Below are positions 1 through 6,169 of a stretch of DNA of 6,306 nt, piece after piece. Below the pieces are notes generated by a model. The model was not told the DNA's origin, searched no databases, and worked only from the letters and a program-made list of their open reading frames with translations. Origin of the DNA: an uncultured Lentisphaeria bacterium. Its GTDB lineage: Bacteria; Verrucomicrobiota; Lentisphaeria; Victivallales; Victivallaceae. Position 1 is the stretch's first letter, and the number at the start of each line of letters is the position of its first letter. The stretch lies in contig CALABZ010000277.1 of the NCBI GenBank assembly GCA_937888615.1, forward strand, positions 1 through 6,306, in the 5' to 3' direction. The position numbers were made by a program, and so were the translations under genes.

Positions 1-1381
1 TAAAGAGCGTTTTGCCGCTGCGGTCGATTTTGCCGTCCCGCGCTTTTTTGTTTTTGGTCAGAAACCAGATACATGCCGGGATCTGCGTATTGGTGAAGAG
101 TTGCCCCGGGAGTGCTACCATGCATTCGACTTTGTCGTCCTGCAGCAACGCCTTGCGGATTTCGCCTTCGTTGTTGGTGTTGGAGCTCATCGAACCATTC
201 GCCAGCAACAATGCCATCGAGCCGTTGTCGTTGAGATGATAGAGCATATGCTGAATCCAGGCAAAGTTGGCGTTGCCCTGCGGCGGTGTGCCGTATTTCC
301 AGCGCACATCGTTTTCCAGGCTCGCATGCCACCAGTCCTTGATATTAAACGGCGGATTGGCCATTACAAAGTCCGCCCGCAAATCGGGGTGCTGGTCATC
401 CAGGAAACTATCCGCGTTTTTCTTGCCAAAGTTAAAGTCAATTCCGCGAATTGCCATATTCATCGCCGCCAGCTTCCACGTGGTCGGATTGGATTCCTGC
501 CCGTAGACGGAAATGCGGCGTTTTTGTTCCGCCGGATTATAATGCTTTTCTTTCGCGTGGTTTTCGATGAATTTCTCGCTGGAGACAAAAAATCCCCCAG
601 ATCCCATGGCCGGGTCAAAGACTCGTCCGTTGTATGGTTCGAGCATTTCGGTAATCAAGGTAACGATGGATTTCGGCGTGTAATATTGCCCGCCGGCTTT
701 TCCCTCGGCCAGTGCGAATTCCCCCAGAAAATATTCGTACACATGCCCCAGAATATCCTTGCTTGCCAAATCAAGTTTTACCCCGTTGTATTCCGGGGTG
801 GCAAAGGAGGTGTCCGAAAAACTGTTGATCAGACCGATGAGTTTGTCATTATCCAGTTGATATTGGCTGATTCGATTTAAAATCCCTTTGAGTTTCGGAT
901 TAACCGGCCTTTCATCAATCTTGCAATTTTCGATTTCATCCAACGCGTTATCAATCAACCACGAAACCGAACGGAGTTTAACGTCATTTCCTTGGGCATC
1001 CTGCCAAATCACCGAACCAATGGGCAAAACCGATTTTTCGCGCAAAATGCTCCAGCGCGCATTTTTTGGAACCCAGAAGATGTTCTTCTCCTGATAATAG
1101 TCGAGAATTTCCAGTTCTTCAGCAATCGCCGCTTCGTATTCTTCATCCGACGCATAATCTTCGCGCGGCATATAGTAAATATTGTCATCCCCGGCAGTGG
1201 TAAAAAGTTGCCGTAGCTCCTGTTGCCGCTCTTCGAATGCATCCGAAACATATTTCAGAAAAATCAGCCCCAGAACGATATGCTTGTAATTCGCCGCATC
1301 AAGATTATTGCGCAGCTTATCCGCCGCCTTCCACAACTTATCGTCCAATTCCTTCAAAAACTTCTGTTCTGCATTCTGCAT
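1..1381 (-). CDS. hsdM: Type I restriction-modification system, modification (N6-adenine methyltransferase) subunit HsdM, 3' end cut by window edge
   Basis: The reading frame is open from an ATG at 1381 to the left edge: 460 codons with no stop. HsdM uses S-adenosylmethionine to methylate adenine, and works in a complex with the specificity subunit HsdS and, for cleavage, HsdR. The N-terminal part (about residues 5-150, beginning MQNAEQKFLKELDDKLW) resembles the helical HsdM N-terminal domain, including the NYKHIVLGLIFLKYVSD stretch. The catalytic domain follows, with GGQYYTP at 230-236, SAM-binding motif I FDPAMGSGG at 255-263 and catalytic motif IV NPPF at 342-345. Family members are usually about 480-530 residues, so only some tens of residues are missing. 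The start is supported by a modest AGGG at 1391-1394, nine bases upstream, and by the typical N-terminus. The gene lies 116 bases downstream of a small HTH gene on the same strand. hsdS and hsdR are not in the window. The motifs are intact, so the enzyme is probably active; family assignment is firm. Confidence 0.95.
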   Translation of the reverse strand, partial: MQNAEQKFLKELDDKLWKAADKLRNNLDAANYKHIVLGLIFLKYVSDAFEERQQELRQLFTTAGDDNIYYMPREDYASDEEYEAAIAEELEILDYYQEKNIFWVPKNARWSILREKSVLPIGSVIWQDAQGNDVKLRSVSWLIDNALDEIENCKIDERPVNPKLKGILNRISQYQLDNDKLIGLINSFSDTSFATPEYNGVKLDLASKDILGHVYEYFLGEFALAEGKAGGQYYTPKSIVTLITEMLEPYNGRVFDPAMGSGGFFVSSEKFIENHAKEKHYNPAEQKRRISVYGQESNPTTWKLAAMNMAIRGIDFNFGKKNADSFLDDQHPDLRADFVMANPPFNIKDWWHASLENDVRWKYGTPPQGNANFAWIQHMLYHLNDNGSMALLLANGSMSSNTNNEGEIRKALLQDDKVECMVALPGQLFTNTQIPACIWFLTKNKKARDGKIDRSGKTLF

Positions 1382-1418
1382 ATCTAAAATCCCTATCTAC
1401 CTTTAATTTATAACTTGG

Positions 1419-1482
1419 TTGATGAAATAAGGCATATCGCACACGCATAAGATATCTATTGTATCCTGGGGCATTTCATCAA
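1419..1482. repeat. Perfect 10-bp inverted repeat between the HTH gene and hsdM
   Basis: TTGATGAAAT at 1419-1428 and ATTTCATCAA at 1473-1482 are exact reverse complements separated by 44 bases. A weaker inner pair, ATATC/GATAT, lies within the spacer, so the transcript could form a branched stem. The repeat fills most of the gap between the stop of the HTH gene (1498) and the hsdM start (1381). It could be a paired operator for the neighbouring HTH protein, a leader hairpin controlling hsdM expression, or an attenuator. No T-tract follows it on the minus strand, so a simple terminator is unlikely. I found no convincing separate promoter for hsdM in this gap. Confidence 0.6.
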
Positions 1483-1497
1483 TTCTCCAAAGCATTT

Positions 1498-1674
1498 CTA
1501 TTCCCCGGCCTTTCCGGATTTCACCCAGGCGTCAACTTCATCCTTTTTGAACTTCCAGTAGCGGCCGATACGGTGGCCGGGCATTCCTTTGTCTTCGATC
1601 CATTTGTAGATGGTCTCACGGCGTGCGCCCAGGTATTCTGCAATTTCTTTCAACGATAGCCACCGATCATCCAT
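1498..1674 (-). CDS. Small excisionase/MerR-like helix-turn-helix DNA-binding protein (58 aa)
   Basis: The ATG at 1674 is preceded by a good Shine-Dalgarno GAGGA (1681-1685) six bases upstream. The stop is TAG at 1498-1500. The 58 residues make up a single winged HTH of the excisionase (HTH_17, MerR-like) type. The first helix is SLKEIAEYLG (7-16), the recognition helix is RRETIYKWIE (18-27), and the wing and last helix are HRIGRYWKFKKDEVDAW (34-50). There is no room for an effector or catalytic domain. Such proteins bind DNA directly, as recombination directionality factors or as small transcriptional regulators. It lies directly upstream of hsdM on the same strand, so control of the restriction-modification operon is the likeliest job (inference). 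An excisionase role for a mobile element is the alternative, but no integrase is seen nearby. Its own promoter candidate is at 1705-1732. Confidence 0.88.
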   Translation of the reverse strand: MDDRWLSLKEIAEYLGARRETIYKWIEDKGMPGHRIGRYWKFKKDEVDAWVKSGKAGE

Positions 1675-1704
1675 GTCAAATCCTCATTTTGCCGGGTTAA
1701 GCAC

Positions 1705-1732
1705 AATATAAAACCCACTACTATACTTACAA
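1705..1732 (-). promoter_or_regulatory. Candidate sigma-70 promoter for the HTH-hsdM operon
   Basis: Read on the minus strand: -35 TTGTAA (1727-1732, 4 of 6 matches) and -10 TATATT (1705-1710, 5 of 6), with a 16-base spacer. A run of seven T plus ATAT (1731-1740) overlaps and extends upstream of the -35 and could act as an UP element. Transcription would begin near 1698, leaving a leader of about 25 bases that carries the GAGGA ribosome site of the HTH gene. Confidence 0.5.
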
Positions 1733-1772
1733 AAAAATATCACGGGTTGGGCAAATTACAAGCCCCAATCCG
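1731..1772 (-). promoter_or_regulatory. Imperfect hairpin with nearby T-run; possible terminator or operator in the divergent intergenic region
   Basis: CGGGTTGGGC (1743-1752) pairs imperfectly with GCCCCAATCCG (1762-1772), with one bulge and a G-U or A-C position, around a 9-base loop. On the minus strand the stem is followed after a few bases by ATATTTTTTT (1740-1731), as in a rho-independent terminator. However, no minus-strand gene ends just upstream; the closest gene there is the plus-strand pseudogene. The alternative is an operator just upstream of the promoter at 1705-1732, lying between it and the divergent gene start at 1825. Confidence 0.35.
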
Positions 1773-1798
1773 GGGGTAGAGTGAGTCTTAGTTACTTT

Positions 1799-1817
1799 TA
1801 TAATGAAATAATAGGGG
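1799..1817 (+). promoter_or_regulatory. -10 box and ribosome-binding site of the broken plus-strand gene
   Basis: A consensus TATAAT lies at 1799-1804 and AGGGG at 1813-1817, seven bases before a GTG at 1825. No clear -35 hexamer is visible at the right distance. The ribosome-binding site is what marks 1825 as the original start, because the coding-looking frame itself contains no start near its 5' end. The TATAAT lies only about 20 bases before that GTG, so any leader would be very short. Confidence 0.4.
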
Positions 1818-1824
1818 TGTAATA

Positions 1825-2224
1825 GTGTTTAAAAGAGGAAAAAGCCGACTTAGCCGATGAAGCGGACGGTGCCGCCAAAAATACCCTGAAAAACGGCAAT
1901 AGCCCGCTTATGGCGGCGGAAGCCAAAGCCGCGTTTTCGGTCGGCAAAAAGCTCAAAAAAGCCAAATTCTTCCTCGAACGCGACAGCGATGCCTGGAGCG
2001 GCATGTTCGACGCGGACAATTTTGCGTTTGGCAGTGTGAAACTCCCGGAGAGTGAAGAGATGACCCCCGACAACCGCCTCGAAGAACGCATCGAATTTCT
2101 CGACACGTTCAGCAAAGCCCTGAGAGCCTACTACGTAACCTTCGTCGAAGCCATGCGCTCGTCCAACTGAGAACAGGAAGCCGTGAAAATCCGCCAATGG
2201 GCCGGCGAACGCGATTCCCGTTGA
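1825..2224 (+). pseudogene. Broken gene of unknown function: frameshift near the start and in-frame TGA near the end
   Basis: GTG at 1825 has a well-placed AGGGG site, but its frame stops at 1858-1860. The coding-like frame, one base later, reads EEKADLADEADGAAKNTL, continues through MAAEAKAAFSVGKK at 1910, and stops at TGA 2168-2170. One extra A in the A-run at 1831-1834 or 1839-1843 would explain the shift. Without it the protein begins (V/M)FKEEKADLADE and is about 114 residues. After the TGA the same frame continues with EQEAVKIRQWAGERDSR, with matching codon use, before a second TGA at 2222-2224. This suggests a premature stop in an original of about 132 residues. The product would be soluble, charged (Lys/Glu/Asp/Ala) and mostly helical, with no membrane segment. 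I do not recognise the family. Alternatives are an intact 86-residue protein from ATG 1910, or programmed +1 frameshifting. The 115-residue minus-strand frame over the same bases is Phe-rich and looks like a shadow. Confidence 0.55.
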
Positions 2225-2233
2225 ACTTGGGTA

Positions 2234-2268
2234 GAAAGCGGGAACTCACACCGCCCTCGTGCTCCCGC
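2234..2268 (-). terminator. Terminator-like hairpin after the relaxase operon
   Basis: On the minus strand GCGGGA (2263-2268) pairs perfectly with TCCCGC (2238-2243), with a nested CAC/GTG inside. The stem is followed directly by TTTCT. It lies about 30 bases past the stop of the 90-residue gene (2301), where the end of the relaxase operon is expected. The short, interrupted T-tract makes it a modest terminator. On the plus strand there is no T-tract, so it would not serve the broken gene ending at 2224. Confidence 0.45.
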
Positions 2269-2300
2269 GGCTGGTCGCATGACCTGCACCATGTTTCTTT

Positions 2301-2573
2301 TCAGGCAAAAGTCGCCTTTATTTTCAGTTTGCGACCGTCGATCAGACGGATACGCTCCATTTGAAGCTCTTCAAATAATCCCTGGAGACTTTCGCTTGAA
2401 GCGATTGTCACCTGGCCGTATTCACAGTCGAATGTTACCGTCAGAAAGTCCGTCGAAGCGGTGATCTTGTCGATGCTGTCGGTTTTGATGAGAATGTTTT
2501 TATCTCCCAGCAGCATCCATACGCGCGGGCAAGGTTTTTTCAGGATATCCCATGGTTTGGCGTCTAAATTCAT
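2301..2573 (-). CDS. Hypothetical 90-residue protein co-translated with the relaxase
   Basis: The ATG at 2573 has a strong GGAGGA site (2581-2586) seven bases upstream, immediately after the relaxase stop codon (2589-2591). The 15-base gap points to co-transcription and probably coupled translation. The stop is TGA at 2301-2303. The protein begins MNLDAKPWDILKKPCPRVWM. Its middle looks strand-rich, with alternating hydrophobics (NILIKTDSIDKITAS, FLTVTFDCEYGQVTIAS). A short amphipathic helix (SLQGLFEELQMERI) and a final strand (GRKLKIKATFA) follow. There is no signal peptide, no membrane segment and no HTH or catalytic motif that I can see. I do not recognise the family. Its position suggests a conjugation role, such as a relaxosome accessory or a chaperone for the relaxase, but this is inference from position only. 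Confidence 0.8.
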   Translation of the reverse strand: MNLDAKPWDILKKPCPRVWMLLGDKNILIKTDSIDKITASTDFLTVTFDCEYGQVTIASSESLQGLFEELQMERIRLIDGRKLKIKATFA

Positions 2574-2588
2574 ATGTCAATCCTCCAT

Positions 2589-5500
2589 TTACCGGTCCAT
2601 GCCGCGCGGCGGCTTTTTCTTTGGCGCCAAAGACGGCTTTTTAGTGATACGCGGTTTGATGATGATTTTTGACGGTTCTTTCCCATGATTCATATTCTCC
2701 GTTTTTGATGGTTCATTTTTCTCTATTTTCGGTTCAATTCCGGGCTCTGCCGGTGTGGCATGATCTGCCTTTAAAGGTTCCGGTGCTTTTGATTTCGGAC
2801 GATCAGAGGGAGCCGAAATCGGTATCGCCGGATATTTTTCCACATATGGTTTGGCCGGTTTTGGTAAACCGGATAGATTCCTGAACTTTTCCATATATGG
2901 ATTATCCGCATCAGTTGATGGCATATTCGTATCGGGTCTTAAACGAACGGCAGGAGTCGAAATCGGTATCGCCGGATATTTTTCAGATGGCATCTTTGTC
3001 CCGGGCTTTGACCCCGTACCGGGAGGCACAATCGGTGTCGCCGGATATTTATCCGTGTATGTTTTAGAAGAATTTGACGAACCGCTGAAATTTCGGAGTT
3101 TTTCCATGAGTGGATTGTCGTTATATGGCGAACCGCTTCTTCCCTCGGTTTTAACCACGGGTTCCGGCTTGGCCTCGACCGCGAAACTGATGTTCTGCTC
3201 GAAATACGTTTTTTCAGTGATGACACCGTAACCGTATTTACGAAAATGAGCACGGCGGGCAACTGTTTTCCGGACGGTCTCGCGAACCCTGATTACCGCG
3301 TCTTTGACATATTCCATCAGCTTGGCCGCGCGTCCTTTGATTGATTTATAAGTCGTATCCGGCAAGGTTTTTGCTTTAGCCTCCCGTGCCTCAGCGGAAA
3401 GATTAAGAATTGCATCCTGCCTGATCTCTCCGGATTTCATCAGGTCATGAACGCTGCTGCGGTCGGAATTTAACGACAGCCGCGCTTTCAGAAATTCTTT
3501 TTCAGGACAGTGCAGCGCCATATTCCGCCGTCCCCGACTGAGCGCCACATAGAATGTCTTGCAGTCAAGTGCTTGTGCCGCGACTACCACGTTTTCGGCG
3601 GTGCGTCCCTGAGCTTTGTGTGAAGTCGTTACCCAGCCGTATTTGAACGTGTCGTAATGTTCCGGCAGGTCGACCAGTTCGCGCGGTTTACCATCCGAAT
3701 GCAGCATCATTACCTTGCCGGGATCTGCCGTAATCATCGCAATGTTACCGTTGTAAATCCGTTTATCGCGCAAGTTTACATTGAACTGAATCAAATCACC
3801 CTCGCAAAGCTCAATTTCCCGTCGTTCCCCGACTTCGATAAATTCTGCACAGCGTTTGGCATAAATCGTCTTGCCATTATCAAGCAACAGATTGCCATCA
3901 TCAATCCCGGTAATCCGGGCCGTTTCACCGGCCTTGCCGATATCTTTCATATTCCGGATGAACGCCACCACCATACCCGGCTGATAGCTTTCCGCATTCC
4001 GCAACTGCGCCTTCGGCCAGTTCCATGAACGGAAAGTTTCTCTTATTTCGCTATTACTGCTAATTGCTCTATTTGTTTTAAGTTTTGCACGGACCGCATC
4101 CGTCAATTTATCGCCCTCGTCATGCGTCGGCACCACCAATATCGCCCGGTCGATGTATTGGCCGTTTTCCGTATATTCCATGTAACTGGCCGCTGCCTGA
4201 TCCAGATACTTGCTCTTGCCCTCGTGGATAAATCCGTTCGCATCAAACCGCTCGAATGCTGCCTCAAACCGTCCCAGCGCGCAATCAGAAATCCCCCGTC
4301 GGTACTCTTCGTTCCGCTGCCGGTGAATATCCGTCAACGAAAACCGTCCGATCTCCGAATGTTCTTCCAGCAAACGAAAGAAATCTCCATTTTCGACTGC
4401 GTTATGCTGTCGCGCATCACCCACAAATAACACCCTATAATCATTCGCGCGCGCGACTTTGACGATTTCCACACCCTCGCGTAACGAATTCAGCCCGGAC
4501 TCATCGATAATCACATAACTCCCCGCCGCAGGTTTCTCCTGCGATAAAAGAAAACTCGCCACCGTTTGTGACTGCTCGAAACCTTCCTGCTTCAACACAT
4601 CCGTTGCTGAATTCGTCGGCGCAATCAGATGGATTCTCTCAATTCCGCCCGCCTGCAATCCCTTGCAAAGCTCCTGCAACGTCGAAGTCTTTCCCGCACC
4701 CGCCACACCCCTGAACAAATTAAACCGATCCGTCGAGCTCAATATCCCGTGAACCAATTCCGCCTGCGCCTGCCGTGTTTCCTCCCCCGAAAATGCCACA
4801 AAATCCGCCGCAATCGGTTCAAACAAATCCTTCTGCGTTTCCACTGATTCTATCGCATAAATTTCCTGCTGAATGATTTTTTCCGTCGAATAATACGGAT
4901 TCGCATCCAGCCCGCCCAGATTTCGTAATTCCTGTACATCATTTATCGCTTTTTTCAATGTTTTCAATTCAATCCGGCCTAAATTTTGATTCAAGGTCTC
5001 CGCCAACACTTTATCGAGCTTCAATACACTGTCCCGCTCATAAACCATCGCCAATGCCGCTTGAATCATCTCCACCGTCGCAGTATGATTCGCCGCCTTT
5101 ACTTTCATGAAATTAATTTCAGCTTCGTGTGCCATTAATTTCAACGTATGCTTCTCCGCATGCGTAAGCTGTTCAAACTGATATTCCCTTACTTCCTTGC
5201 CGCTGATCTCCTTCAACTTCTGGTTCCTGGTCGTCATCGAAATAAAATTATTTTCCGATAACGTCGGCTTTCGACCATGCTCTTCGATGAATTTTTTTTC
5301 CAACTCTTCAATCTGCGCACGACGCTTCGAAAACTTTTCCATCACTTCATCCGATACCCCATCGATATCGAACCAGACGATATGCCCTTTGTCATCCAAA
5401 TGATTTTTCGTCTTATACCCCAGATCATGACACAGCCTTGCCAGCTCATTATGATAAACCTTGCCCGCATAACGAATCGCCCGCACCATCTCCAGACTCT

Positions 5501-6038
5501 CCAATGCCTTGAACTCGCCATCTGCCGTTTTCGTCACATTACAGACCACATTATGCGTATGCAACTGCGGATCCAACGCTCGGCTCGCATCATGCCGAAA
5601 TGACGCATAAATAATCTTTCCAGTAATCTCATGGTTATTTGTCCGAACCTGATCTCCCTTGCGTAACCTCACCGCCGCCAATTTCTCCAATTCTTGCATC
5701 GCCATCAATACCGCTTTCGTATGTGCCCGCAGTAAACGCTCATCAAACATGCTCATTACCGATACCGATTTAGGAGCCGCACACTGAAAATCAAAAAATC
5801 GAGGCCCACCCGACACATTTTTCTGCGTCAACTTACCCAAAGTCTTCGGATTGATATTCTTCTGAAACAAACTGAACGCTTCCGATTCGACTTCCGTATT
5901 CCACAAATTAAAATCATAAACCAGATTACCAAACCATCGTCCCACCACCCGTTCGCCTTCCGAATAATAATCATTGCACGAAAGGTGATTATGATAAAAA
6001 GACTTACCACCTCCATTCGTAGCCCTGATTTTCGTCAT
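2589..6038 (-). CDS. MobF-family conjugative relaxase-helicase (TrwC/TraI type), 1149 aa
   Basis: Nicks plasmid or element DNA at oriT, stays covalently bound to the 5' end, and unwinds the strand for transfer through a type IV secretion system. Numbering is from ATG 6038. Catalytic tyrosines lie in FY (14-15) and DYY (23-25). The conserved acid is D83 in FFDFQCAAPKSVS. The metal site is H149, H160 and H162 in RHDASRALDPQLHTH. These positions almost coincide with those of R388 TrwC. A RecD-like helicase follows: Walker A GVAGAGKT (444-451), Walker B IIDES (510-514), GDARQHN (540-546), IHRQ (571-574), TTSHKAQGRT (804-813) and YVALSRGRR (830-838). Residues from about 974 on form a proline-rich repeat tail with a basic end. 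The size is between TrwC (966) and F TraI (1756). The start is uncertain: ATG 6038 fits the family, TTG 6047 has better ribosome-site spacing (GGAAGGTGA, 6053-6061), and ATG 6131 would add 31 atypical residues. All key motifs are intact. Confidence 0.95.
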   Translation of the reverse strand: MTKIRATNGGGKSFYHNHLSCNDYYSEGERVVGRWFGNLVYDFNLWNTEVESEAFSLFQKNINPKTLGKLTQKNVSGGPRFFDFQCAAPKSVSVMSMFDERLLRAHTKAVLMAMQELEKLAAVRLRKGDQVRTNNHEITGKIIYASFRHDASRALDPQLHTHNVVCNVTKTADGEFKALESLEMVRAIRYAGKVYHNELARLCHDLGYKTKNHLDDKGHIVWFDIDGVSDEVMEKFSKRRAQIEELEKKFIEEHGRKPTLSENNFISMTTRNQKLKEISGKEVREYQFEQLTHAEKHTLKLMAHEAEINFMKVKAANHTATVEMIQAALAMVYERDSVLKLDKVLAETLNQNLGRIELKTLKKAINDVQELRNLGGLDANPYYSTEKIIQQEIYAIESVETQKDLFEPIAADFVAFSGEETRQAQAELVHGILSSTDRFNLFRGVAGAGKTSTLQELCKGLQAGGIERIHLIAPTNSATDVLKQEGFEQSQTVASFLLSQEKPAAGSYVIIDESGLNSLREGVEIVKVARANDYRVLFVGDARQHNAVENGDFFRLLEEHSEIGRFSLTDIHRQRNEEYRRGISDCALGRFEAAFERFDANGFIHEGKSKYLDQAAASYMEYTENGQYIDRAILVVPTHDEGDKLTDAVRAKLKTNRAISSNSEIRETFRSWNWPKAQLRNAESYQPGMVVAFIRNMKDIGKAGETARITGIDDGNLLLDNGKTIYAKRCAEFIEVGERREIELCEGDLIQFNVNLRDKRIYNGNIAMITADPGKVMMLHSDGKPRELVDLPEHYDTFKYGWVTTSHKAQGRTAENVVVAAQALDCKTFYVALSRGRRNMALHCPEKEFLKARLSLNSDRSSVHDLMKSGEIRQDAILNLSAEAREAKAKTLPDTTYKSIKGRAAKLMEYVKDAVIRVRETVRKTVARRAHFRKYGYGVITEKTYFEQNISFAVEAKPEPVVKTEGRSGSPYNDNPLMEKLRNFSGSSNSSKTYTDKYPATPIVPPGTGSKPGTKMPSEKYPAIPISTPAVRLRPDTNMPSTDADNPYMEKFRNLSGLPKPAKPYVEKYPAIPISAPSDRPKSKAPEPLKADHATPAEPGIEPKIEKNEPSKTENMNHGKEPSKIIIKPRITKKPSLAPKKKPPRGMDR
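2772..3053 (-). repeat. 69-bp (23-residue) repeats in the relaxase C-terminal tail
   Basis: Two adjacent 23-residue units are encoded by 2985-3053 (DKYPATPIV through KMPS) and 2916-2984 (EKYPAIPIS through NMPS). They share KYPA, PI and MPS at matching places, 12 of 23 identical by my count. A third copy starts at 2840 (EKYPAIPIS). A larger unit, DNP.MEK.RN.SG, precedes copies 1 and 3 (coding 3015-3119 and 2802-2906, 19 of 35 identical). At DNA level a 27-base stretch is identical at 2814-2840 and 2958-2984. The tail is probably disordered and has grown by in-frame duplication. Confidence 0.8.
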
Positions 6039-6095
6039 ATTAAACAAAACAATCACCTTCCTTGAAATTAGCACATAAAATTTGAAACTATTTCC

Positions 6096-6124
6096 ATGAT
6101 ACAATTCCCAAACGAAAAAAGCAA
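6096..6124 (-). promoter_or_regulatory. Candidate promoter of the relaxase operon
   Basis: On the minus strand: -35 TTGCTT (6119-6124, 3 of 6 matches), -10 TATCAT (6096-6101, 5 of 6), and a 17-base spacer. The start would be near 6089, about 50 bases before ATG 6038. If this promoter is real, the longer relaxase frame starting at 6131 cannot be translated from its transcript. Confidence 0.35.
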
Positions 6125-6141
6125 GATCCATTCTCTCCTCG

Positions 6142-6169
6142 AATCGTCAAGCCTCGCAGATTGACGATT
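6142..6169. repeat. Perfect 9-bp inverted repeat upstream of the relaxase gene (oriT hairpin or terminator candidate)
   Basis: AATCGTCAA (6142-6150) and TTGACGATT (6161-6169) are exact reverse complements around a 10-base spacer. On the plus strand TATTTTATT follows, which is terminator-like, but no plus-strand gene ends here. MobF relaxases bind an inverted repeat next to nic, and oriT often lies beside the relaxase gene, so this is the best oriT-hairpin candidate in the window. I do not recognise a known nic sequence next to it. Confidence 0.5.

Noticed and set aside
101..880. A 259-residue plus-strand open frame
   Set aside because: It lies entirely antisense to hsdM, whose minus-strand frame carries the recognised methyltransferase motifs. 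Its residues (many Arg, Phe, Val, Ile) are typical of a shadow frame.
2168..2170. TGA as selenocysteine or reassigned codon
   Set aside because: The long genes in the window have no internal TGA, and I see no SECIS-like hairpin directly after it. A nonsense mutation is simpler.
1850..2197. A 115-residue minus-strand frame opposite the broken plus-strand gene
   Set aside because: It is rich in Phe and Gly and has no convincing ribosome site. The plus-strand frame has balanced composition and an upstream start signal, so I take the minus frame as a shadow. This is the least certain of the rejections.
2772..3119. CRISPR-like or iteron array
   Set aside because: The repeats are few, in frame, diverged outside one 27-base segment, and explained by protein-level repeats in a coding region.
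2851..3231. A 126-residue plus-strand frame with repeated SVDGIFVSG-like and AGYFS-like pieces
   Set aside because: It is antisense to the relaxase tail, and the repetition simply mirrors the tandem repeats of that tail.
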